Shown in pieces: positions 1-8,400 of a stretch of DNA of 10,406 bases. How positions within the stretch are numbered: position 1 is the first letter of the stretch; the number at the start of each line of letters is the position of its first letter. The DNA lies in NCBI GenBank assembly GCA_964494005.1, contig CAZBQE010000033.1, positions 1 to 10,406 on the forward strand, in the 5' to 3' direction. The DNA is from CAJBLF01 sp964494005. Lineage in GTDB: Bacteria; Patescibacteriota; Gracilibacteria; Absconditabacterales; Absconditicoccaceae. A program made the translations under genes and the position numbers. The notes beneath the pieces were generated by a model. The model saw nothing but the letters and a program-made list of their open reading frames with translations, had not been told where the DNA came from and did no database searches.

Positions 1-26
1 AAAAATCACGAAAATAGTTTCCGTGA
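1..26 (-). terminator. Rho-independent terminator of the three-gene operon
   Basis: On the minus strand TCACGGAAA (26-18) pairs with TTTTCGTGA (14-6): nine pairs including one G-U, with a three-base CTA loop. It is followed at once by TTTTT (5-1). It lies 31 bases after the stop codon of the gene ending at 58, so it should end that gene and probably the operon beginning at 1932. The T run may continue beyond the window edge. Confidence 0.72.
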
Positions 27-57
27 AATTAACAGATTTGTTGAAATGATAAAATAA

Positions 58-1095
58 CTACATTTCAATCTCACTAGGAGTACTCTTCTCGCTATCAGGC
101 AGGAGAGTGTTTCTTATTTTTTCATCACGGTTCATCAAGATTATCGCGTCCATATCATCTGGTTCTCGGATTTTCCCAAAAGTATTGAGTTTCTCTGAAT
201 GATGAAATGGGACAACATAATTATTCGTCATTTTCTTATACTCTTCGTTGAAAGTCTCGATGAAGTGTACGTTTTTCGTGATAGGGGAGATAACGATAAC
301 ATCCGTTCAGGTTAGATTTTTTTCATGGAATCGTTTGCAAAAAAGTTGTGAATAAAATTGCAGCGTCTCTTTGACGAGGTTTTTCGCAAGCGGATTTTGT
401 TCGATGAAATCATAGGTTTTGTACCAATATTGGACGATACCATTGTCTTTGTACATCTGTTTCAAAGCCGCCATTCAGAGATTCAATGTTTCCACAGTAT
501 GATAGAATCCATTCTGAATTTTGATCGCTTTACAGCTATGTTCGGTGATATAGAGCAGAATAAAATTATCTTTTTTCAAATTATTTCTCAAAAAAAGTAG
601 CGTATGAAAAGACTGCGGGAGAATATTGAGATTCTGTTGTTTGAGTAGATTTCCGTAGACGGAATTGATGCTATTCATGGTGTGTTTGTTGAGATAGACG
701 ATATATAATCTAAAAAATATTTCACCAGACTCTCCGATAACGTATTTTTTTTCTTCACCATCGATATGGATGCTATCGATATAGACCATAATTCTTTCAC
801 CATCGACATCATTGTGTTTTTTGGTAGATTGGCATCTATTTTCTATGATTTCTTTGAGGTCGTTGTAGGTAAATTTCTGCTCGAATTTTTGGAAAATATC
901 GAATCTAAAAAAGCTGAACTTGCTTTCGTCCAGCATAAAATAATGCGTGTATTTGGGGTATTCTCGTGATTCATCCGTTATGTTAACTAGGTTCTCATGA
1001 AGCACATATTGCAAAACTTGTTCCTGTTCGCGGATTTTGTACACGCGAAACATAGGATGCGACGATGAGAGCTGTTCGTATCGGATATAAAACAC
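58..1095 (-). CDS. Conserved-looking 345-aa protein, possible degenerate FtsA/PilM-like (actin-fold) protein
   Basis: With UGA read as Gly (codons at 475-477 and 307-309) the frame is open from GTG at 1095 to TAG at 58, giving 345 residues. No signal peptide or membrane segment is visible. Residues about 95-205 recall the order of elements in FtsA/PilM actin-like proteins. A strand with a GESGE turn (compare the NPVGMxG region) is followed by a helix with LLKQQNLN, then LPQSFHTLLFL, then ILLYITEHSCKAIKIQNG at about 179-196. That last strand sits where FtsA has its phosphate-2 motif (DIGGGTTD followed by xENG). The catalytic glycines and acids are absent, so ATP binding is doubtful. This assignment is a by-eye fold guess; 'hypothetical protein' is the safe label. 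The GTG start is chosen because it is the only good start after the small gene that ends 40 bases upstream; no clear Shine-Dalgarno is seen. It is the last gene of the likely operon. Confidence 0.75.
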
Positions 1096-1135
1096 GATAA
1101 AAAATTTAGAATGTAAAATTCAGAATGCAGAAAAT

Positions 1136-1282
1136 TTATTTTTCAAATGATTGTTCTTGGTGTTTATCAGTTTCCGTAATTTTGTTCATAATTTCATCAT
1201 AGAGAGAATTAAGTTCATCTCTCGTGTTATCAAGAGTTGTTGGATCTTTATCGTAATTCGGATATAAATACTCCTCACGCAT
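1136..1282 (-). CDS. Small 48-aa charged hypothetical protein
   Basis: ATG at 1282 to TAA at 1136 gives 48 residues, MREEYLYPNYDKDP to QSFEK. It is rich in Asp, Glu, Lys and Tyr and has no UGA codon. The middle (about residues 20-42, TRDELNSLYDEIMNKITETD) looks like one amphipathic helix. It has no membrane segment and no cysteines, so it should be a small soluble protein. I do not recognise a family. It starts 23 bases after the stop of the membrane gene and ends 40 bases before the GTG of the next gene, spacing typical of an operon. Neither neighbour has a good start overlapping it, which supports it as real. It could still be a chance ORF, since 48 codons is short. Confidence 0.55.
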   Translation of the reverse strand: MREEYLYPNYDKDPTTLDNTRDELNSLYDEIMNKITETDKHQEQSFEK

Positions 1283-1305
1283 GATGATGGTTTAGAGAAT
1301 AAAAG

Positions 1306-1932
1306 CTATTTTTTTTTGCTAATTTTTTTTGTTGGTTTCTTTTTGGCTGCTGGTTTTTTCTTGATGATCTTTTTGGAAGCAGCTATTTTGGTCACAGGTT
1401 TTTTATATATACGGATAAGTTTGATAGCATAGTAGAGAGAAAATACAGAGAAGAAAATATTTAATCGAAAGAAGATTCGGCTTGCGTCGAGGTAGCTGGA
1501 AAGTGCTATTAATGCGCCTCCGATGGCGAGTCAGAGGTATCTGCGGATGGTATTCATCTTGAACGCGTATCCAAGTCACAAGACAATAAATGCAAAAATA
1601 AACAACACCATATTCGCTCATCCAAATAAGAATACTGATCGAATAATAAGGAGCAGACCTGCGATGCTGATAAGTCGACTATTTACGCGATCCTTGGTCC
1701 CGAGAAACATAAGCGCTACCGCCAAGAGTACTTGAAGTTCTAGCACAATAAAAAATACTGATCCTCCAGACAAATATCCCAAGACTGCATACAACAACAT
1801 GATAAACGAACCACTTGCAAATAACCAGTTTTTGACTGACTTCGTCGGTTCTTTGGTTTTTTCCAACGGCCATATAGCTCCGATAAGCAGAACAATTGAT
1901 CCCATAATACCAGCCATAACAGAAAATTCCAT
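1306..1932 (-). CDS. Multi-pass membrane protein (about 7 TM) with Lys/Ala/Pro-rich tail
   Basis: ATG at 1932 to TAG at 1306 gives 208 residues once three UGA codons (1618-1620 and two just downstream, in VLG and YLG contexts) are read as Gly. Hydrophobic segments lie at about residues 5-22, 36-53, 57-77, 84-104, 105-124, 130-146 and 152-170. The C-terminal 30 residues are a basic tail (KKIIKKKPAAKKKP, then TKKISKKK), presumably cytoplasmic, which could touch nucleic acid or acidic lipid head groups. No transporter signature is evident and I do not recognise the family. All three recoded glycines fall in or next to membrane segments, where Gly is unremarkable. It is the first gene of the likely operon with the 48-aa gene and the FtsA-like gene. 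The topA product upstream ends in a very similar lysine tail. Confidence 0.82.
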
Positions 1933-1968
1933 AGTGCTTTTTTTAAAAAATAAAGTAGATGGTAGATA

Positions 1969-2017
1969 GTATCAAGTATCAAGTAGAGAGTAAAAAGATT
2001 TTTTGTCTTATGTCTTA
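1969..2017. repeat. Short 7-nt tandem duplications in the intergenic spacer
   Basis: The spacer between topA and the membrane gene holds GTATCAA twice plus GTA (1969-1985) and TGTCTTA twice (2004-2017). The copies are perfect and tandem, which suggests replication slippage rather than a designed site. They lie where the promoter of the downstream operon must be. The rest of the spacer (1933-2082) is AT-rich and shows nothing else I can name. Confidence 0.6.
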
Positions 2018-2082
2018 TTACTTGCTACGTATGTCTCATGAGTAAGGTATGGTTTTGGCAGAAAATTACAAGATAAAGACGG

Positions 2083-2109
2083 AAATCCTGCTTTTTCTTG
2101 GCAGGATTT
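2083..2109. terminator. Hairpin after topA, probable (possibly bidirectional) terminator
   Basis: AAATCCTGC (2083-2091) and GCAGGATTT (2101-2109) form a perfect nine-pair stem with a nine-base loop. It begins 27 bases downstream of the topA stop. The T run is better on the plus strand (TTTTTT, 2107-2112) than on the minus strand, where the stem's own TTT is followed by CCG. As a topA terminator it is therefore weak or bidirectional. No plus-strand gene needs it. Confidence 0.5.
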
Positions 2110-2135
2110 TTTGCTATCAAAGAAAATGTTTTTTA

Positions 2136-4550
2136 CTATTTTTTTGCTATTTTCTTCGTAGCTACTTTTTTAACTGATTTCTTTGTAATAATTTTTTTAA
2201 CTGATTTTTTCGCAGTAACTTTCTTCACTGGCTCAGCTGCTTTTTTACTACTTCACACTTTTGGTTTTGGACCATTCTTCATAATTTCTAGACAATCTTT
2301 CAAGGTAAGATCACTCGCATCTTTTCCTCATTTTGGAATCTTGTAGTTGTTTCCTTCAGATTTGATATACGCGCCGTAGAGTCCATTTAAGACTTCTACT
2401 TTTTTGCCATTATTATCGAACGTGTTGATATATTTATTTTTTTCCGTCTCAATTTTTTTCTCTAACAAAGGAATCAATTCCTCCATAGTTATAGTATAGG
2501 GATCCAGGGTTTTTGGTATAGAGACAAAGAGTGTTTTGTATTTCGCATACGGTCAGAATTTTCCTACGGCGATAGTAACGGGTTCGTTTTGATATTTTCC
2601 TGCGATTCTTGGTAATGCAAACAATGCAAGTGCGTCTTCTAGTGTCAACATTTCTATCGTTTGTCCTGGTTTCAATGATGCGAATTTTGGCTTTTCTTCG
2701 TCTTGTGCAGTTCCAATTTGTACCATCGGACCGAATCTTCATATTCTTGCTACTACGAGTTTGCCGGTGTTGGGATCTTTCCCAAGTTCTTTATCGGCAC
2801 TTTGTTTTCCCGCGGTTTTGATAGTCTTTTCTACTTCTTTGTGAAATGGTTCATAAAATTTCTTAATCATATCGTTTCGTTTGATATTTCCTTCTGCAAT
2901 GACATCAAATTCCTCTTCTACGTTTGCTGTGAAGTTATAATCCATAATGTCTTTGAAATATTCACACAAAAAATCGTTGACAACCATACCGATATCGGTC
3001 GGAAAAAGTTTTTGTTTTTCTGCTCCAGTCATCTGAGTTTTTATCTCTGTTTTGATGACACCCAATCTGAGTAAAAATTCTTGGTATTTTCTTTCGCTTC
3101 CGTTTCTATCTTCTTTCAGTACATATCCTCTTTTTTGAACGGTTGAAATCGTAGGTGCGTAGGTAGACGGTCTTCCGATTCCTAGTTCTTCGAGCTTCTT
3201 GACCAACGACGCTTCCGTATATCTTGGCGGATGATTTTTGAATCTTTCACCAGCAAGAATTTGCTGCATCGCTAATTGTTCTCATTTTGTAAGCTTCGGT
3301 AACATTCCTGATTCTTCATTGTCTTCGTCTTCATCTTTCGACTCAAAATACACTTTCAAAAATCCATCAAACTTTACAACTTCACCACTTGCAATGAAAT
3401 TGAATTTGTTGTTGGTTGATATACTGATTGTAGCTTTCGTCTTTTCTATTTCTGCTTGTGCCATCTGTGAAGCGATACTTCTCTTCCGGATCAATTCATA
3501 TAATCTTTTTTCCGAAGCATCATTTCCTGCGACAGGATTCTCCATGTGGGTAGGTCTGATACATTCATGTGCTTCTTGTGATCCCTTAGATTTGGTTACA
3601 TATTGCGTAGGCTTAGAATAGTCTTTGCCGTATCTTTTTATAATTTCATCAGAAGCCGCTTTTACCGCGAAATCTGACATATTTACGGAGTCTGTTCTCA
3701 TATAGGTGATAAACCCTCATTCATATAATTTCTGTGCTACCTGCATTGTTCTTGCAACAGAAAAGCCGAGCTTTCTGCTAGCTTCTTGTTGGAGGGTAGA
3801 GGTGGTGAACGGCGCAGATGGTGACTTCTTACCTGGCTTCACTTCAATATTTTCAATCGTGTATGTTGCATCCTTACATGATTCCAAAAATTTCTGCGCT
3901 TCGTCAGCAGTAGCCAAATCTTTGTTAAGATCAGCTCTAAATTCTTTTTTCGCATTTCCAATAAAATTTCCTACAACCTTAAAAAAATTCGCTGATTCAA
4001 ATTTCTGGATTTCCCTTTCTCTTTCAACGATTAACTTTACGGCGACGGATTGAACTCTTCCCGCACTCAATCCCATCTTGATTTTTTTCCAAAGTACTGG
4101 TGATAATTCAAACCCTACAAGTCTATCAAGTACTCTTCTTGCTTGTTGTGCATCGACAAGATGCATATCTATCGTTCTCGGATTTTTGACTGCTGCTTCT
4201 ATAGCTGATTTTGTAATTTCATGGAAGACGATTCTTGCAGTTTTTTTGATATCCAATCATAGCGCATTCGCTACATGTCGACCAATCGCTTCCCCCTCAC
4301 GGTCTTCATCGGTAGCGATCCAGACTTTGTCAGCCTTTTTAGCCAACGCCTTCAACTCACTTACGACCTTAGTTTTGTCAGGAGAAATTTGGTATTTTGG
4401 TTCGAAATTATTTTTGACATCAACTCCGAGCTCTTTTGGAGGTAGATCTATCACATGTCCAAATGAGGCCTTTACTTCAAACCCTTCTCCGAGAAATTTT
4501 TTGATAGTAGCAGATTTAGCCGGAGATTCCACTATTACGAGATGTTTCAT
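2136..4550 (-). CDS. topA: DNA topoisomerase I (type IA), zinc-finger-less, with lysine-rich C-terminal tail
   Basis: This enzyme relaxes negative supercoils by cutting one DNA strand through a tyrosine ester. ATG at 4550 to TAG at 2136 (followed by TAA) gives 804 residues with seven UGA codons read as Gly. The Toprim domain starts HLVIVESPAKS, with Glu8 and the DEDREGE acids (Asp81, Asp83, Glu85). QSVAVKLIVERERE follows in the core. The catalytic Tyr283 lies in GGFITYMRTDS, whose first Gly is UGA. Recoded positions include ANALG (98), Gly278, LTKG (423), ARIGRFGPM (604) and GKFGPYAKY (666), and several match glycines the family conserves. The C-terminal half carries RFGP-type repeats as in TopA forms without Cys4 zinc fingers; no CxxC pairs are seen. 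Residues about 767-804 are a KKS/VKK/TKK-rich tail, a likely DNA-binding extension. Read in the standard code the gene looks shattered, but no frameshift is needed. No strong Shine-Dalgarno precedes the ATG. Confidence 0.97.
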
Positions 4551-4571
4551 ACTATTTTACTAGAATTAAAA

Positions 4572-4661
4572 ATTAGACTGATTATGAGACGGATTAGACT
4601 GATTTTAAGACAGATTAGAATCTATCCCGTCTAATCTATCTATCCCGTCTATTCTGTCTTA
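4572..4661. repeat. Nested direct and inverted repeats upstream of topA
   Basis: ATTAGACTGATT occurs at 4572-4583 and 4593-4604. TCTATCCCGTCTA occurs at 4621-4633 and 4639-4651 (18-nt period). TAAGACAGATTAGA (4606-4619) is an inverted copy, with one mismatch, of TCTATTCTGTCTTA (4648-4661). The left side is purine-rich GATTAGAC units and the right side their complements, so the whole can fold into a long, imperfect hairpin. GTAGT GTAGT GTA follows at 4671-4683. It lies 22 bases from the topA start codon, within the probable leader or promoter of topA. Its function is unknown. Confidence 0.65.
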
Positions 4662-4740
4662 ATATAAGAAGTAGTGTAGTGTATTTACTCCGTATTTCAA
4701 CCAAAAAAAACTCTGAGGATTTTTATTTATGGTTTTTAAG

Positions 4741-4866
4741 TACTTGAGCTCGTATCAAAGCAACGTGAAAAAAAGTCCAAGCAGCTGAGGCCTAACGACG
4801 TGCTAGGCCGCTCGTCCCGAGAAGATAGGAAGTTGTATTGTGATATTACCCTACGAGCGAAAAATA
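4741..4866. ncRNA. Candidate structured RNA segment, strand undetermined
   Basis: This part of the 410-base gene-free stretch 4551-4960 is visibly richer in G and C than its surroundings and has no credible ORF. GCTCGTA (from 4748) can pair with TACGAGC (4852-4858) as a closing stem about 100 bases apart. GGCCTA pairs with TAGGCC (about 4789-4809) as an inner hairpin. A second GCTCGT (from 4810) competes for the same TACGAGC, suggesting two alternative folds. I could not match it to tRNA, SRP RNA, tmRNA, RNase P RNA, 6S RNA or a common riboswitch. If transcribed on the plus strand it would run into the terminator at 4876-4906; on the minus strand it would lie in the far leader of topA. It could also be only an intergenic relic. 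Confidence 0.3.
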
Positions 4867-4875
4867 ATGCCACAC

Positions 4876-4906
4876 AAAAAAAAAGGCGTTTTTGCCTAAT
4901 TTTTTC
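4876..4906. terminator. Bidirectional terminator-like hairpin
   Basis: AGGC (4884-4887) and GCCT (4894-4897) close a six-base loop. On the minus strand the stem is followed by nine T (4884-4876). On the plus strand it is followed by AATTTTTTC. It would end the 118-aa gene (stop at 4961) on the minus strand and any plus-strand RNA from 4741-4866. The stem is short. Just upstream on the minus strand a second GC-rich hairpin (GGGCG CTT CGCCC, about 4935-4947) has no T run. Confidence 0.5.
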
Positions 4907-4960
4907 GCCGGAAAAAAGTAGGTCGGGGTTTGGGGCGAAGCGCCCAAGATATTGTAAAAA

Positions 4961-5317
4961 TTATTTTATCGGTTCTTTGAATAATTCCACCAGCTGAAGA
5001 TACGTTGGTTTGATTTCACTCTCGAGCCTAGCATCGAAATATCGTCTGAATGCTTCATCAAATCTTTCTCTATTTATAAGTTTGATAGTTGTTTCGTGTT
5101 TTTCATTTTTTTCTTCTTCAAAGATATCTGCATTGGTTAAAAGCACATCCAATAATGTCCCTCTCGTATAGTCAATCCAGATTCACATGTTTTTCTTTTT
5201 AAATTCCATCTCAAGAAGTTGTTTGATCTTGTAGATAGTTTCTCAGGTGAGTCTGTCTTTGTCTGGGTTTTGATTGAAATAGGTAGCGATGATATTTTCG
5301 ACACGGATAATATTCAT
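4961..5317 (-). CDS. Hypothetical 118-aa soluble protein
   Basis: ATG at 5317 to TAA at 4961 gives 118 residues with two UGA codons read as Gly (RLTGETIY and NMGIWIDY). It starts MNIIRVENIIATYF and ends VELFKEPIK. It looks mainly helical and highly charged (EEEKNEKHE near residues 70-80), with no signal peptide, membrane segment or cysteine. Without UGA as Gly only the last 63 codons would be seen, from a false TTG start. I do not recognise a family. It stands alone: a promoter at 5392-5419 lies about 75 bases upstream and a terminator-like hairpin lies downstream. Its leader of roughly 65-70 bases is AT-rich with no obvious Shine-Dalgarno. Confidence 0.8.
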
Positions 5318-5391
5318 GATAGCAAGAAAAAAAGAGATAAAAATTCAGATTCCCTATTTTTTTTGTTTTATTTTTGAGAAATTTTTTAGTC

Positions 5392-5419
5392 AGTATAGAG
5401 ATTGAAAAAAATATTTCAA
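5392..5419 (-). promoter_or_regulatory. Sigma70-type promoter for the 118-aa gene
   Basis: The minus strand reads TTGAAA (5419-5414), a 16-base spacer, then TATACT (5397-5392). Both hexamers are close to the bacterial consensus. It lies five bases past the T run of the terminator that ends the giant SLH gene and about 75 bases before the ATG at 5317, so a new transcript starts right after the old one stops. Confidence 0.55.
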
Positions 5420-5423
5420 CTAG

Positions 5424-5449
5424 AAAAAACTACCCAGTCGCCCAGATAG
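5424..5449 (-). terminator. Rho-independent terminator of the giant SLH gene
   Basis: The minus strand reads CTATCTGG, GCGA, CTGGGTAG, then TTTTTT. The eight-pair stem (three G-U or U-G pairs) closes a GCGA tetraloop of the stable GNRA type and is followed directly by six T (5429-5424). It begins 21 bases past the TAA at 5470. Confidence 0.8.
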
Positions 5450-5469
5450 CTTTCTTTCATTAAAAATAA

Positions 5470-8400
5470 TTATTCTTCTCACATAAGTAAGGTACTAAAC
5501 GGAATAGAAATCATTTTGGCAAATTGAGCTCTAGTAACAAACCCCTCTCCATTAAATGAGTATGTTCCATCATTATGAGGTATCCCATGAATAAATCCAA
5601 TTGATTCTGCTTGTCTGATGTAGTCGTAGTAAGGATCAGATGGTGTAATATCTATAAGATGAGTTCAGCCATTAAGAGCTACTTCACCATTGTGTATGAG
5701 ATTATATGTTTCTACAATTTTTTTGACGATATCGTTTCTAGTGACATATTCATTAGGTTTCAAAAACATTTTTTGTAAAGAACTCGTATATAATCATTCT
5801 GTAAGTCATCTTGTGTATGCATATTCACTGTACCAAGAAAACCGATGTGTTGCTGACAAATCTTTGAAGATGAGTGGGTATGGATATGATTGATCTTCGG
5901 AACCTATACTAAAATCATCAAACGCTATTCACATAATTTTTACAAGTGTTTTGAGTATTTCAGATTTTTTGATATAGGTATCAGGAGAATATATTCGTTT
6001 ATTATGATCAGTTCCTACCCCTCTATGAAGACAGGAAAGACGCATAAGTTCTATATAAGGATATCCTCGATGTTTTTTTGTATCACTAAATGATCCTCTT
6101 GTAATATATTCTTCATCATCATACATGCAGAAATTTCCTGGAGCGGCTCAATGTCCTTCCAAAGGCAAACAGGTATCATCATAATAGCTTGGTGAGTTAT
6201 CTGTACATTCTTCATTTGCTCCAGGTAATCAACTCTCTATGCAACAATTATCTATCCTTAATCGTGTTCATCATCCTCATCCACAAGATCTTGTTCCTAT
6301 CATCTGTCTGGTGTTACCGCAGTTGCTGGTTTGTGTAAAGACATTTGGACTGCAGATGGTACTAGGATCTGGTGTCCAAGCAATATCCAAACATAGCGGA
6401 GCTAATGTAGCATAACATTGTCCGGTAAAGTCTGGTGCGTAAGCGTTGCTGACTTGCAATATTCCTGTGAATATTCAGCTTTCAGGATAGAGATGGTCAT
6501 ATATCAAAGTTCATGTATTTACTTCGCCTGTAGTATCATCACCGAAATCGAGTCGATCAAAATTCATCCATCACGTATCCACATCAGAAATACTAAATGT
6601 TCAAGTAAGTGGAGCGTATCCTGTCAATGGTGATACCGATAGCGTACAACTTGGAACAATTCGCGTACATAATGGAGAACAGCCAGGAGAGCTATCACAT
6701 GCTTCTAGTCAATTAACTATTTCATCTCCGCAATATTCGCCCGTCAAAGTAATAGTGTTACAAGATGACGAACAATAGGCACATGTGCTTCCATATTCTG
6801 GCGTACAAATGATGCCGTTATCTGTTCCATTATCACATATTTCTATTCCATTAACGATATCATCACCACATCGCAAGACATCAATTGCTCATGTACATTG
6901 GTTGGATATTCATCAGGTAGATGGATGGACTATATCCATAGTGATTATATAGGTTCATCATGAAATATATTGATGTCATGTAGTATATGATCAACTTTCA
7001 TTAATTGCATAGAGAATATTTGGTAATCAAAAATTGATACCACTAAATATTCCTCGACTATGATTTGCTGTTCCTGTTATTGTGGTAAGTTCTCAAGAAT
7101 AGATAGGACTGGATATATTCAACGTACAACTTATTTCTTCTCGTTGACAAGAAGCATCACATCAGACTTCCCCATCACATGCTTCAAATTCACCATCAGA
7201 ATTAGGGGATTGTATGATTCCATCTCCACAATATTCATAGGTAGATGCTTCCAAACTAATCTCACATTGTTCTGTTAAACCAGGCGCATAGCTATTGCTG
7301 ACTTGCAACATTCCTGTAAATATTCATGTGTTGGTATAGGTATGTGAATAGATAAGAATTCCTGTATTTACTTCGCCTGTAGTACCATCACCGAAATCGA
7401 GTCGATCAAAACTCATCCATCAGGTATCTACATTATTTACCATATAGGTTGTTGCAAGTGGAACATATCCCGTAAGAGGGACGACGGATAAAGTACAGCT
7501 TGGTGTGTTCCATATACAACTCGTAGTACATGCTCCCGTGCTTGAATTCAATTCTCATTGATCGCAATCTTCTCATATATCCAAATTACCATTACCACAA
7601 AGTTCTATAATAAAATTCCATATAGTAGCGGAAGGAGTAATATTTCCCAAAACATCGATTGCATAAACTCTTCGATAATAATTACCATTTGAAAGATCAA
7701 AAAGTGAAAATCCTGTGTCAGAAGTGGATCATGAATAAAGGGTTTCACTAAATCATATTCCTGTACTTATTTCAAAGAGATATCAACTGAATCCCGCTCA
7801 TGTATCTATTGATATATCTCGTTCCAAAGAAACATTTCACGTATCAAATACTGTTCATGAAAGGGGAGAAATCAAAATAACTTGGCTTGGTGGGGTTTGA
7901 TCAAGGAATGTGTCTTTTTGAAAATGTGTCGCGAAATAGTCATCATTCCAGAGTTGGTCTATAATATATTTTGTTCCATCTCCGGACGTGAGTTCAATTC
8001 AGGTGCTTGTATTTATTGTTTGTCAAAGAGGAAAATAGTTGAGATGTCCAAAGAAAGAATACCTATCCACGAGAGGATCCGCAGAAATTCCCGTAAGAGT
8101 GAGTCAAGTATATCTTGTATATGTTGGTACGATTTGTGTATCTCCCGTTACTTTGACGACATCAGATCAGATGTATTTTGTAGCATCAAAAGTTCATGAA
8201 GTAATAAGCTCAGATCAACTATAAAGCACAGGTTGTTTTTGTAAAGATATTCAGCTTCCATACGAATATTTTTGTGTAGTGCTCGTATCATATGCAAATA
8301 TTTTATTCAAAAGAGAAGAAAATGCTCATGATCGAGAAAGGAGATAAGATCAACTTGTATTGATAGGATTGGTGATAAAATCCCAAATCATAACTCCTGT

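Noticed and set aside
1947..1975. Promoter TTGATA-17-TATTTT for the membrane-protein operon
   Set aside because: The -35 box falls inside a slippage repeat, the -10 box is weak and the leader would be only a few bases, so it is not listed as a feature.
2083..2112. Terminator for a plus-strand transcript
   Set aside because: The T run is better on the plus strand, but there is no plus-strand gene upstream, so it is listed as a hairpin of undetermined strand after topA.
2136..4550. topA as a pseudogene split into several fragments
   Set aside because: Every break is a single in-frame UGA with no frame change. Joining them with Gly restores conserved motifs and a normal-length protein, and neighbouring genes show the same pattern.
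4741..4866. SRP RNA, tmRNA, tRNA or RNase P RNA
   Set aside because: AGTCC and AAGCAGC recall parts of RNase P and SRP RNA, but the GGAA tetraloop region, a T-arm, the ACAGAA strand and a CCA end are all missing.
4800..4997. Plus-strand ORF of 65 codons across the candidate RNA region
   Set aside because: It runs through a terminator hairpin and into the antisense of the 118-aa gene; its composition (Arg/Lys/Ser-rich with poly-A-derived Lys) looks like chance.
358..8224. Plus-strand ORFs such as those at 358-600, 3238-3621, 4078-4563 and 7882-8199
   Set aside because: All lie antisense to well-supported minus-strand genes and show low-complexity or unlikely protein sequence.
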